Below are positions 1 through 10,247 of a DNA stretch of 64,000 nt, one piece after another. Source of the stretch: Diphasiastrum complanatum (taxonomy: Eukaryota > Streptophyta > Lycopodiopsida > Lycopodiales > Lycopodiaceae); assembly GCA_029204225.1 (NCBI GenBank), contig CM055097.1, positions 30,223,785 to 30,287,784 on the forward strand, read 5' to 3'. The translations under genes and the position numbers were made by a program. How positions within the stretch are numbered: position 1 is the first letter of the stretch; the number at the start of each line of letters is the position of its first letter. Below the pieces are notes generated by a model. The model had not been told where the DNA came from. It saw only the letters and a program-made list of their open reading frames with translations, and ran no database searches.

Positions 1-138
1 GTGGATCTCTGGTAGGTGAATTAGTTCAGTAAGAGGACTTTCCATGCAACTCCATTGTAGGAATTTAAGTCTCTCTCATGTAGGGAAAGCTGGACATGTT
101 TTGCCATATTGTGAATATTGAGATTTTGGTGTTTTGGA

Positions 139-306
<168 letters not shown>

Positions 307-497
307 CCGAGTTTTCTATGTATGTTTTTCTCTCTCTACCCGAGAGCAGCCTTTTTTTTCCATACTGGACACTTGGAATTATTTCTAGCATTCATTTCTC
401 ATAGTGAAGAGTTATATTTTTTCATCAGATGTATGCCATTGTGCGCTTGTCTTAGATTTTTCAAGCATACTGTTCTTTGATCAATCTCGTGCAATCA

Positions 498-1292
498 CAA
501 CACCTCAGTAAGATCCTATAGGGTGTGTGGTGAAGTTCACACGTGCAAAAACTTCACAAAACATATCTAGTTCTGATCGAATGTGATTGAGACACCAATC
601 TTCCTTGACCTCAATATATAGTCTAGATCAAAAACTTTCTAAAATTGCTGCATCAAGAGAAATCCAATCCTCACTCGAAAAATCTGATAGAGGATATGGC
701 TCTAATCTACCAACTAAACCATTTATATCAAGAAAATAGGTGTGATCATAAAAGAAAACTCCTAACTCTCAAAGTGATTTTGGAGAATGACTTTTATATT
801 GTAAAATACTGATATCCGAATGTATGACATCGATTATTCCTGCAATCTATTGAATTGTTTGCCATTCAACGAAATTTGATGGATACAAATTTGTAAAACC
901 AACAAAAGTATCACAAGAAAAATATAATTCAAAGAAAATGCTAACTCTAAAGAAATTAAATCTGAAAACTTACAATTGCATTTGTCTTCTATCATTTGGA
1001 TTCAAATCATGAATGTTGAGCCCATTGTGAAGATAAGCATGCTGAACTAAAACTTCTATGATAGATTGACCAGTAGGTGATACTTTGAAATCCATTATCC
1101 TGCCTTTCCAAGAGCTTCTATATATGTTACTTGATCTTTTTCTTTTTCGGAATGAGCCTCTTGTAGAGGGATCATCAAGATCCATTGATATTTTTGATAT
1201 ATTCTTGGTATCCATTGATCTTTTGCATTTTTTTCATTGCAAATATTGATTGCATCAATGGTTTCTCTTGGTCTCTGATTATGTGTAGCCAT
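498..1292 (-). pseudogene. Family X gene, copy 1 (degenerate)
   Basis: First of three copies of a gene family I cannot name. Exon 1 begins ATG at 1292 (MATHNQRPRE) and carries the family motif WIPRIYxKYQWILM; a one-base shift follows, and the frame resumes with WKGRIMDFKVSPTGQSI and the NDR motif near 980. After an intron the second exon starts near 891 (LYPSNFVEWQ) with several in-frame stops. A deletion near 600 joins exon 2 directly to the C-terminal module, recognisable as IEVKEDWCLNHIRSEL. Comparison with copy 3 shows this module is the C-terminal part of the same protein; its strand-helix pattern looks ubiquitin-like (beta-grasp), which is inference. No function can be assigned. The copy is dead: frameshift, stops and deletion. 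Confidence 0.7.
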
Positions 1293-1736
1293 TAGTCAAA
1301 AATATGTGTAAGCAAGTTGAGAACATAGAGAATGAAGAGGAGGTCAACCTAGGAATGACAATCCAAAATAAGAGATAAAATGAAGAGAATGCGAGGTATA
1401 CTTATGAATGACAAGAAGTTCCTAAACTAGAAGGATTAGTTAACTATAGTTTACGACTATTGACGTCAAATCAACCTCGAGTGTACAAAGACATGCATCA
1501 TAAGAGTATTTGGGCAATAACCGTGGTCCAATCACAATTTTTTGTTCTGCCCTCGGTGGGATATTTGAAAATCACGAAAATTTAGCCGAGAAGTTAAATA
1601 CAATTTCCGTTCGTCAACCACTGTTACGGTTCGTCACAGATGGACACCATCCATTGGGACACATAAGTGTTGAAAGCGCGCAAAGTCGAAAACAACATCT
1701 TGAAAAAGGGCCCATTTTGAGTTCTAATATCCCCTG
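1293..1736 (-). repeat. Conserved upstream block of family X, copy 1
   Basis: About 440 bp immediately 5' of the copy 1 ATG are clearly related to the DNA upstream of copy 2 and more distantly to that upstream of copy 3. On the minus strand the block opens AGGGGATATTAGAACTCAAA, followed by GGGCCCTTT and conserved stretches including TTGTGATTGGACCA. Conservation over non-coding DNA suggests either a mobile-element terminus or a co-duplicated promoter. Confidence 0.65.
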
Positions 1737-1746
1737 ATAGGCTAAA

Positions 1747-2160
1747 TTTGTTGTTAGATTCAAGTTTTGATACTACTATGTATAATTTTAAGTCGGTTTA
1801 ATACAGTTTAATTTTTATAATGTATATTGTTCAATTCAGTTGGCAAAATCAAGAGCACTATGAAAAGAGGCTTAGTGCAATTCAAGTTATATTTTTTTTG
1901 TTTATTGTGTAATGCTCTTCTTTTAATCTATGGTATTTGTTTTATTAATTTGTTGTTAGATTCAGGTTTGGATGCTCCTATGTATAATTCCAACTTGCTA
2001 TAATAAAGTTAAGGTTTTTATAATGTATATCGTTGTATTTGGTTTGCAAAATGAAGTGCAAAATGCAAAGAGGCTTATTGGAAATTCAAGTAGTGTTCAT
2101 CTATGGATTTGTTATGAAGAATGTTTTTTTTTTGTAATCTATGAATGCTGTTCGATAAAT
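1747..2160. repeat. Diverged direct tandem repeat, period about 202 bp
   Basis: Two units beginning TTTGTTGTTAGATTCA at 1747 and 1949 share further blocks (TATGTATAATT, TTTTTATAATGTATAT, AAAGAGGCTTA). The DNA is T-rich and has no coding capacity I can support. Confidence 0.6.
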
Positions 2161-2373
2161 TTTCATTGTCATGAAAGGTCCATCTATAAATCACAATCAT
2201 TTGGGTGAGGCTATACAACAAAAGTTTTACTATGCTAGATTTATTCATCTTTGTATGTTGTCTGCATTGTGCTTGCTCGATTCCCCCTTCTTGAATTCAA
2301 CTTTTGAGTTGTTATTAAAAAAGAATCACAACATTTTTTGGCTGATCATCTTTCCTGATTACCCAGTGTTGAC

Positions 2374-3030
2374 GCACCTGATGAGCTAATAAATGATGAG
2401 TTACCAAATGTGTGTTTATTTTATATAGATGCGACGACTTTATGGGCTGATGATATCACAAGATATCTCGCAACTGGGGAGATCAAGCTTATAGTCAAAT
2501 CCTTACCTTATCATCGTATTGCGAGACAACTATGTAAGTTAGGGGTTGATGGTATTACACAACGTTGCACACATGAGTCCGAAGTCCAATAGATTATTGC
2601 CTTGACACACGAAGGTATTGGGGGTGGACATTTATCTTCCGACGCTACTGCTAGGGCAATCCTTCTGGCAGGATTTTGGTGGCCAACCCTATTCCAAGAC
2701 ACCTATGCCTGTATAAAAGTTTGCGATGTTTGTCAACGCGCAAAGAATATTCAAAAGGCCAATCACAATCTCCTTACTCCAATACTTGAAAGTGAAGCAT
2801 TTCAAAAATGGGGTATCGATTTTGTTGGCCCAATTAGTCCAGCTAGGCACACAATCATGATACATCTTGATCGCCATTGATTATGCAACAAAGTGGATAA
2901 AGGCTAGAGCAACACGTAAAGCAGACGCGAAATCCGTAGCACACTTTTTCTATGAAAATATTATCACTAGATTTGGTTGTCCAATCGAACTTGTAAGTGT
3001 TTGAGGATCTCATTTCCTTAATGAAGTAGT
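2374..3030 (+). pseudogene. Ty3/gypsy integrase fragment
   Basis: Remnant of the pol integrase of a Ty3/gypsy LTR retrotransposon. The frame from 2374 gives a RNase H-integrase linker (WADDITRYLATGE). After one in-frame TAG at 2590 it gives the zinc-binding HHCC domain (two His near 2608-2630, FWWPTLFQD, then CDVCQR). The catalytic core begins KWGIDFVGPI with the first Asp present. A frameshift near 2870 moves the rest (AIDYATKW, YENIITRFGCP) to another frame. Where SDRGTHF is expected the sequence reads SV-stop-GSHF, so the second catalytic Asp is lost. No LTR, gag or RT remains. Neighbouring retrotransposons in the window are copia, not gypsy. Confidence 0.85.
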
Positions 3031-3039
3031 CATCTTTAC

Positions 3040-3345
3040 ATTCGACCGAAGGATCTGTCATGTTTACATCTCATGAGCCCTCCACATGTTTACATCCGAT
3101 GACCCTCAATATATTTACATCTGATAGATGGGTCTGTCATGTTTACATCCAACGATTCCTCAATGTCATTTACATCCGATGACACACCAGTGTTTATATC
3201 CGATAGACCCTCACCGTGTTTACATCCGATGATCCTTCACTGCATTTACATTTGAAATTATATTCTAAATTGGACCCAACAAACTTACATCTGGATTTTT
3301 AGACCATCAAATTTACATCTGATATCGGGCCTATCATTCAGAATA
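3040..3345. repeat. Degenerate minisatellite, core TTTACATCCGATGA
   Basis: About ten irregular units of roughly 25-35 bp, each containing TTTACATC(C/T)GAT followed by variable C/T-rich spacers (for example near 3060, 3090, 3145, 3165, 3215, 3245). Spacing is uneven, so this is an old, diverged array. The same core recurs at 4084-4146 and 4604-4692. Confidence 0.75.
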
Positions 3346-3364
3346 AAAACAGATGGTCGACGCA

Positions 3365-3715
3365 TCATTATGTAATGCTCAGTGCTCAGAGTTTGTTTGT
3401 GTTTTGGAAGCACCTCCTCTCACATAATTTTCAAGCAGAGAGTTCCTAATGCCACGATCTATAGAATGCGCTGTGACAACTAGATTAGTAGCATATTCAG
3501 CAAGAATGATCAATCTGACAATTGGATTACTAGTGCATTTTGCAAGAATTTGCACTGAGCATTACATGCTTGCATGAATTTGCACTGAGCATTACGCAGG
3601 GGAAAGCTCGGGCCCTCAGGCCTTTTGTGTAGTTCGGGCCATGCCCTCAAGCTCCCGCCCTTGGACAACGACCCTCCCAGCATGGAATGCCCTCGTGCAT
3701 GGCCTTCCCCCCCAC
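3365..3715. repeat. Dispersed repeat R1, copy 1, with GC-rich palindromic end
   Basis: A non-coding unit of about 350 bp: an AT-rich part starting near TGCTCAGAGTTTGTTTGTG and containing GCACCTCCT, then the motif GCATTACGCAGGGGAA and a very GC-rich tail (GGGCCCTC, GCCCTC, CCTTCCCCCCC). The same order of blocks occurs at 20785-21090 and, more diverged, at 4148-4575. It is probably a non-autonomous element; I found no protein in it. Confidence 0.65.
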
Positions 3716-4083
3716 AAAATTTTGAGAGCGTTCATGTCCAAAGGTGAATTTTCAAGTGATCTTCATGCTCAAGCATCCATTTTTGGCGATTTTTCATGCA
3801 CCCTACTCGCATTTGTTTGCTCTACATCACCATAATCACATTTCATCACGCGCCATCCCCATTCACTACATTTACAGTTCACCAACAACAAACACCCTTA
3901 ACGCATTTTCCAAACTTTTCTTCCACAGATCTTTTTCGTTCACATTACCCTACACCCAATCTACTTCCGAATCAACCAAAAATGCAAAAACACACACTTT
4001 GCATTTTTTATTTCGCATTTTTATGTTTGCATTCCATCTACACACCTACATCACACTTTCATTTAGGTCACAAACAACACCAA

Positions 4084-4692
4084 AATTTACATCCAACACA
4101 CCTACTCTGTTTTCATCCGAAGCACCCATCCTGTTTACATCCGTAATGCCTTGTGCTCAGGTGTCCTTTGTATTTTGGGACCACCTCCAAGAGCATAATG
4201 TCCATCCAATTTTCTCTCTCCTAGAAATCTATCATTCTCTCTCTATGGAATGCATGTTCTCTCTCCCATGGAATGCATGTTCTCTCTCTACCAAATGTAC
4301 GTTTTCTCTCCTCTCTCCATGGGAATGTGCATGTGCTATGTGGCAGCCCGGTGGCTGTCCACATCCACATTCCACCACAAATGTAAAAACATTTGCCCCA
4401 AAAACCTGAAAAAAAAAACTAGAAAAAAAAACTTTCGCCCAATGCATTACGCAGGGGAAGGTCCGAAGTCCTCGGGCCTTCCTTGTTGGTCAGAGCTTGC
4501 CCTTGGGCTTCCACCCTTGGGCGAGGGCCATCTCAGCAAGGAAGGCCCTCGGAAAGGGCTTTCCCCCCCATGAAAACCTTTCTATTACTCTATTCACATC
4601 CAAAACCAAACACACACTTTATACATCCGAAGCCAAACACTCTGTTTACATCCGAAATCTACACTACCATGGACTTTACATCCGACTCTCAC
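4084..4692. repeat. R1 copy 2 flanked by TTTACATCC units
   Basis: TTTACATCC-type units lie at about 4084-4146 and 4604-4692. Between them, from near 4148 (TGTGCTCAGGTG, ACCACCTCC) to 4575, is a diverged R1 copy ending in the GC-rich segment (CATTACGCAGGGGAAGG at about 4445, then CTCGGGCCTTCC and GGAAGGCCCTCGG). A short run of ATGGAATGCATGTTCTCTC duplicates lies near 4247-4300. Open frames here are artefacts of low-complexity sequence. Confidence 0.55.
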
Positions 4693-5119
4693 ACCTATTT
4701 CCCAGCACTTCAAAAATAGCCTATTCAGACTCTGAGCACGGTGAAGAGATCCTGGAAAGCCTAAGACATTGAATCTCTTAAAATGTGAAGCCAGTGCCAT
4801 GCAACAATGGTATATAGAAGCCGCTCCAAAGCAAAGGCACATCACCACCACCTCCACCACTAGTGCTATCACAAAAAGAGCACCCATAGGTAGTACATCC
4901 AAGGGAGGAAGAAAAGGATGTAACCAACACAACAAAGGCCGATACCATAGCAACAGTTCAAGATACCACAACGGCTGATACAATGGCAGCTGATGCAAAT
5001 ACAATGGTAGTGGATACAAAGACAAAGGAACATGATGCTAAAAAGACACCTCAAGCAGACAATGGAAAGAAGCCAAAGCTCGAGGACAAGGTAACCTTTT
5101 ATTCACAAGAAAAATAAGA

Positions 5120-5384
5120 CATGTTTCCTATATAGGAAAAAAAGGAAGTTTCCCTAGATTGAAATGAACTAATATAGGAAATTTCCATACTAGGAAAAGT
5201 GGTTCTTTTTCTAGAAAGCAAATCTAGGAAAAATGCATACATTTTACCTCTATAGAAAAATCATCTAGGAAAAATTCCCTAGATGATTATCCCTATATAG
5301 GAAAAATGTTTGTGCCACTTTTCCTAGTATGGAAATTCCGTAGTTCATTTCAATCCAGGGGATTTCATAGAAAAACTTATAGGG

Positions 5385-5392
<8 letters not shown>
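5120..5392. repeat. Foldback (MITE-like) element
   Basis: Near-perfect inverted arms: 5152-5202 (CCCTAGATTGAAATGAACTA to AGGAAAAGTGG) and 5315-5360, its reverse complement with one short gap of about 5 nt and very few mismatches. Inside is a second perfect 10-bp hairpin, ATCATCTAGG paired with CCTAGATGAT (about 5257-5287). Total about 250 bp, no coding capacity, compatible with a foldback MITE. Confidence 0.8.

Positions 5393-5463
<71 letters not shown>
5391..5463. repeat. Compound (CT)n(CA)n microsatellite
   Basis: About 16 CT units followed directly by about 20 CA units, abutting the foldback element. The stretch 5465-6488 after it has no gene I can support. Confidence 0.97.
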
Positions 5464-5466
<3 letters not shown>

Positions 5467-6488
5467 TTGTTTCCTACAAGGGTTGATGTTTACGTCATTT
5501 TTTTGGGTATAAACTTTTGCCAATATGGCACTCTTGTGCACCTAAAAATTGATGATTACGAACAACAACATGAATGATTGTAGGGCAGTAACATATGCTT
5601 TCCCAAGCTGAAGGAAGCCATTTAGAAATAGATACCTCACGCACTATGCAGCCATGCTGTATTTGAGGAAGGATCATTAGTCCACAACCAAGCGGATGTG
5701 AAATGCGAAAACATTATTAGTGCTGAATTGCTACAACTAAAGCCAACAGAAATAAAATAATTTCAATTATTCATTCGTAACAATCTAGTGTAAAACTAAA
5801 AAAAAGCCATTCATTAGTTGGTTAGACTCTCGTTTTGAATTTCAAAAGTATCGGTGCAAGCAGTATATGGCATTCTTCCTCCTCGGTTTGCCATAACCAG
5901 AGCTGTAGAGGACCTTGCAACATGATCCACTCAAACTGTAGATGATATGTATTGTCGGTCGAGGAATGGGTCTTGACGAGTGGTGTTGTTGAAGTTGTAG
6001 AGCCTACTGATAAAGAAAGAGCACATCTACTGGCCAATGGTATGAGCTCCATATTTCATTCCTATTACAGATCAACGTCTTGAAATAGCTAGACTTTTTA
6101 GATATATATGTGTTCAAAGAGAAAACCAGACACTGTTGACAAGGTTGAATTTCTAGAATTTGAACAATGTTAGTTGGTCGAGTAAGGGGAGTAAAAGAAA
6201 GAACATAAAATTTTTAAATCTGGACAACACACACACTCAAATTTAAAAAAATTAATCAAATGCGTTAATTCTTTGAATTTTTAGACTAATGATTAAAATT
6301 GAAACTAGTCGTACCTAAAAGGATAATCATTTCAGCTTACGATAGACCTTTTGCCAAAATTTTTTGAGTTTGTTGTTGAAAGTTGGAAGATGGTCTAGGC
6401 AAATTGCGACCAACGTCAGCTACGGGGGAGATATTGCTATCATGATGTCCGGATGTTATTTGCCAAAATGGTCCTCCAAGTTGTACAC

Positions 6489-6944
6489 ACAATATATTAG
6501 GGGATATTAGAACTCAAAATGGGCCCTTTCTCGAAATGTTGTTTTTGACTTTGCACGCTTTCAACGCTTATGTGTCCCAATGAATGGTGTCCATCTGTGA
6601 CGAACTGTAACAGTGGTTGATGGATGGAAATTGTATTTAACTTTTCCGACCAAATTTTTGTGATTTTCAAATATCTAGCCAGGCAGAACAAACAATTGTG
6701 ATTGGACCACAGTTACTGCCCGAATACTGTTATGCTACCCATCATTGTACACTCGAGGTTGATTTGACGTCAATAGACATAAATTGTAGTTAAAAAATCC
6801 TTGTAGTTTAGGTACTTCTTGTCATTCATAGGTATACCTCTCATTTTCTTCATTCTATCTCTTATTTTGGATTGTCATTCTTAGGTTTACCTCGCAATCT
6901 CTACATTCTCTCCGTTCTCAGCTTGCGTACTCGTATTTTCGACT
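6489..6944 (+). repeat. Conserved upstream block of family X, copy 2
   Basis: Begins AGGGGATATTAGAACTCAAA and GGGCCCTTTCTCG and is collinear with the inverted block at 1293-1736, including CATTCATAGGTATACCTC and ATTTTGGATTGTCATTC just before the coding start. It contains no reading frame of its own. Confidence 0.65.
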
Positions 6945-7740
6945 AAGGCTACACATAATCGGAGACCAAGAGGATCCATTGATGCAATCACTATTTGCAA
7001 TGAAAAAAATGCAGAAGATCAATGGATACCAAGAATATATCGAAAATATCAATGGATCTTGATGCATCCCTCTACAAAAGGCTCATTCCGAAAAAGAAAA
7101 AGATCAGGTAACATATATAGAAGCTCTTGGAAAGGTAGGATAATGGATTTTAAAGTATCACCTACCGGTCAATCTATCATGAAAGTTTTAGTTCAGCATG
7201 CTTATCTTCACAATGAGCTCAACATTCATGATTTGAATCCAAATGATAGAAGAAAATGCAATTGTAAGTATTCAGATTTATTTTTTTATAGTTAGCATTT
7301 TCGTTAAATTATATTTTTCTTGTGATATTTTTGTTGGTTTTGTAGATTTGTATCCATCAAATTTCATTGAATGGCAAACAGTTTAATCGATTGCAGGAAT
7401 AATCGATGTCATACATTCGGATATCGGTATTTTACAATATAAAGGTCGTTCTCTAAAATCACTTTTAGAGTCAGGAGTTTTCTTTTATGATCACATCTAT
7501 TTTCTTGATAAAAATGGTTTAGTTGGTAGATAAGAGCCATATCCTCTACCAGATTTTTCCAGTGAGGAATGGATTTCTCTTGATGCAGCAATTTCAGAAA
7601 GTTTTTGATCCAGGCTATATATTGATTCATAATATATTAAAATGTAGCACTGGATCAAAGAATAATAGATTAAGTTGGTATCTACCTTTTAATATTTTTG
7701 TTGATTTTTTTTTCCCAAATACAATGTTCTTTTAGGCTCT
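6945..7740 (+). pseudogene. Family X gene, copy 2 (degenerate)
   Basis: Best preserved first half of the family. The start codon has become AAG at 6945; the frame then reads GSIDAITICNEKN, WIPRIYRKYQWILMHPS, a basic segment (RKRKRS), WKGRIMDFKVSP and NDRRKCNC, ending at a GTAAG donor near 7264. The acceptor precedes LYPSNFIEWQ near 7346. Exon 2 (IIDVIHSDIGILQYKGRS, SSEEWISLDAAISESF) holds at least four stops (for example near 7384 and 7530). At the position of the copy 3 TAG near 22587 this copy has TGG (RLSWYLPF), suggesting a nonsense change in copy 3. The 3' part, including the ubiquitin-like module, is missing and copia DNA follows. Confidence 0.7.
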
Positions 7741-7829
7741 TTCATTTCTATGATCTCCATTTCCATGGTGCAAAACACAATGTAATTGTAACTGGATAAT
7801 ATGAGTTTTCGATAACAAGATTCATTACA

Positions 7830-8640
7830 GATCCAGAGAGACAGAGTGAGAGGACTGATCTATATCACTCAACAAAGGTATCTTCACAATGTTCTTAACA
7901 AATACAATCTAATAAATTGTAAATTAGCTCACTCACCAATGGATCCAAGCCTGTGTTTATCAAAGGACCAATGTCCCCAGACCAAGCAAGACGAGGAGCA
8001 GATGAGAGAGTTTTTTTTTTTTATCGATCGATACTTGGATCTCTCATGTACGCAATGGTCTATACAAGACCAAACATCTCTTTTGTAGTACGCTCACTCA
8101 GCCAATATACGGCTAATCCTGGCATTACCCATTGGAAGGTTCTCATAAGAGTCATGAGGTATATTCGAGCTACCATGGACCAGTGCATCTGCTATGGAGA
8201 AGTCAACAACGACAATTTTCATCAGCTCAGTGAATATTTAGATGCAAGCTGGAGAGGAGATGTAGACAATTGTAAGTCCACATTTGGATTTACATTCTTC
8301 TTCAATGACGGTCCTATCTCATGGAACAGTCGTAAGCAAACCTCTATCACTCTTTCTTCTACAGAAGCAGAATACATTGATGCTTCTCAATCTATTAAAG
8401 AAGCGTTTTGGTTGAGAAATTTACTATCAGACATTAATTTGTATCAGGACAACCCCACAATTTTATTCTGTGATAATCAGAGTGCTATTGTCTTATCAGC
8501 CAGCCCTAAATTTCACTCTAGGAGTAAGCACATTGAAATCAGGTATCACTACATCAGGGGCAAGGTTAATGCACACAACAAATTTCGTGCATTACTTAGT
8601 CTAAAGATCAAGGCATTCACGGATCCAGATTAAGGAGGGG
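7830..8640 (+). pseudogene. Copia RT-end/RNase H fragment
   Basis: The 3' end of a Ty1/copia pol. The first frame (QQRYLHNVLNKYN, then the PMDP motif) passes by a shift in a T-rich run near 8010 to SLMYAMVYTRPNISF and the RNase H region: YLDASWRGD (first acidic positions altered from the usual DADWAGD), SWNSRKQTS, LSSTEAEYI, DNQSAI and SKHIEIRYHYIR. The frame ends at 8631-8633 just before the polypurine tract AAGGAGGGG (8632-8640). Gag, protease, integrase and most of RT are absent. Confidence 0.88.
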
Positions 8641-9491
8641 TGTTGGATTTATCTCCTCTACTCTCCTAAATCCTACTTTAATCTGCCTCCATTCATGCTG
8701 CATTTTTACTCATGTTGTCGCACAGTCTGCATATTTACATGTAAAATAAGACAGACGAAAAACGTGACTATTTGCATAAATACAAGTAAATTTCCACAGG
8801 CGAAAGACGCGACCCTGTGTTTTTACACGTGATTTGTGATAGGTGAAAAAGATGACACTGCCCTACAAAATGCCGAGGTGCCCTTACAGAAAAGCGAAGG
8901 CACCCTGTAAATCAAATCTTAAGACATTTGTCAGAGTGTCGTATTTTTTGCATCTTCACCAACGTTCATTTCAGCGAAGGCTGATGTCGCGGCCTTCTCA
9001 TGTCATCCCATGAACTGTGCAATCAGATTTGACAACGACAGCAGCCACCCATGATCTCCCACAGACAGCACATCCACTTTGTACTTTTTTCATCTGCACA
9101 CCTGTAACATTAGGTATAGATTGGATACCATCTGCGTATTCAGCATGTGAAAAATAATAACATCAGAAGCTTATCAAAGATAGATGAAGTAGATGCTTTC
9201 GCGCATGAATTGTATTGTCAGTAATAGGTTTATTTCTTTTACAAATTGGATTAGCTTTGCGAAGCACGCGGTTTCGTCTGCTATTGTCTTGTGCTCACCT
9301 ACATTATTGACTTGTATATTTCGCTATACTCAATTTGATAACAACTCTGTTTGTTCTACATTAGATTCATGTCAATATTGTTATTCATGTCAATATTGTC
9401 TACATTCTATCTGACTCTCTTATTGCTTAATCTAGTAGTCTGTTCTTAGCGAATTATTATTAGTCTAGTTGTTCACGACTAATATTTAACA
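8641..9491 (+). mobile_element. 3' LTR of the preceding copia fragment
   Basis: Begins TGTTGGATTTATC directly after the polypurine tract and ends near ATATTTAACA, giving TG...CA ends and about 851 bp. No matching 5' LTR is in the window, so the length rests on the terminal dinucleotides alone. The segment to 9551 holds nothing else, and element A is inserted about 60 bp downstream. Confidence 0.6.
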
Positions 9492-9551
9492 CCACACACA
9501 CCCTCTTTCCCCAACCATATCACATTTAATGTCATTAGATTTTGACATTTT

Positions 9552-10233
9552 TGTAAAAATTACAGCAAATAAGGATCCTAAAACACTTGAAATGATGAGG
9601 GAAACAGTAGATTATGATTTCATAAGATTAGCACAAGTTGAACCATCAAAATCCATCAAAAATCTATGCTTGAACCTCACTAAATGGCCCAAATCCTTGA
9701 AGAAGGCTTCACACGTGTGAAAGTACGGCCTCCCACAGTCTGAGTACTGTACACCAGACCTACATTCAATCCTATAATCATTAGTAATCATAAGTACTCA
9801 AACAATTATGAACATAGAGAGCAATTGCACCATTATGAGAGAAAAAACATGAAATTGCTTGATTGATTTTGGTGAGATATCATCACCTATATATACATGA
9901 TCCATCACGGTTTTGGGCAGGTATGAGTAGCCCTAAACCTATCCCTAATGCTAATTTTGGTGGATCTTTCATCCCTACCAAGTTAGGGTTGGAATCTTGG
10001 AGATCCCTCAACAATGCAAAAATTACCAAAAATAGCTCCTATTTTTTCTCCCTTGTATCTAAGCATAATTTGGACTCATTCCAAAGGTTCTAACACTTAG
10101 GTCTACTTGAGAACATCCTTATGAATGGAATCTTATGCTATTTGGCACGTGTGACAAGCCACATCATGACCATCTAACTATTTACAAGTCATATGACCAA
10201 AACTAGTCAAGCTAGAATTGTGAATTTTTAACA
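9552..10233 (-). repeat. 3' LTR of copia A
   Basis: 682-bp partner of the LTR at 15034-15715, preceded on the minus strand by the purine tract TGAGGAGGAG. The gag-pol stop lies only about 15 bp before the LTR. Confidence 0.95.
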
Positions 10234-10247
10234 CTCCTCCTCACTAT

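Noticed and set aside
1510-1737. Similar 65-75-codon frames at 1510-1737 (+) and 6497-6691 (-)
   Set aside because: They run antisense through the conserved upstream blocks of family X; the similarity reflects DNA-level repetition, and copy 3 has no such frame.
3641-4772. Several overlapping frames of 60-220 codons
   Set aside because: Their composition follows low-complexity C/T-rich repeats and R1; no domains, and no conservation of frame between the R1 copies.
5822-6052. Minus-strand 76-codon frame
   Set aside because: No recognisable motif or splice context; treated as chance.
9863-10093. Identical 76-codon frames at 9863-10093 and 15345-15575
   Set aside because: They lie inside the two LTRs of copia A, antisense to the element.
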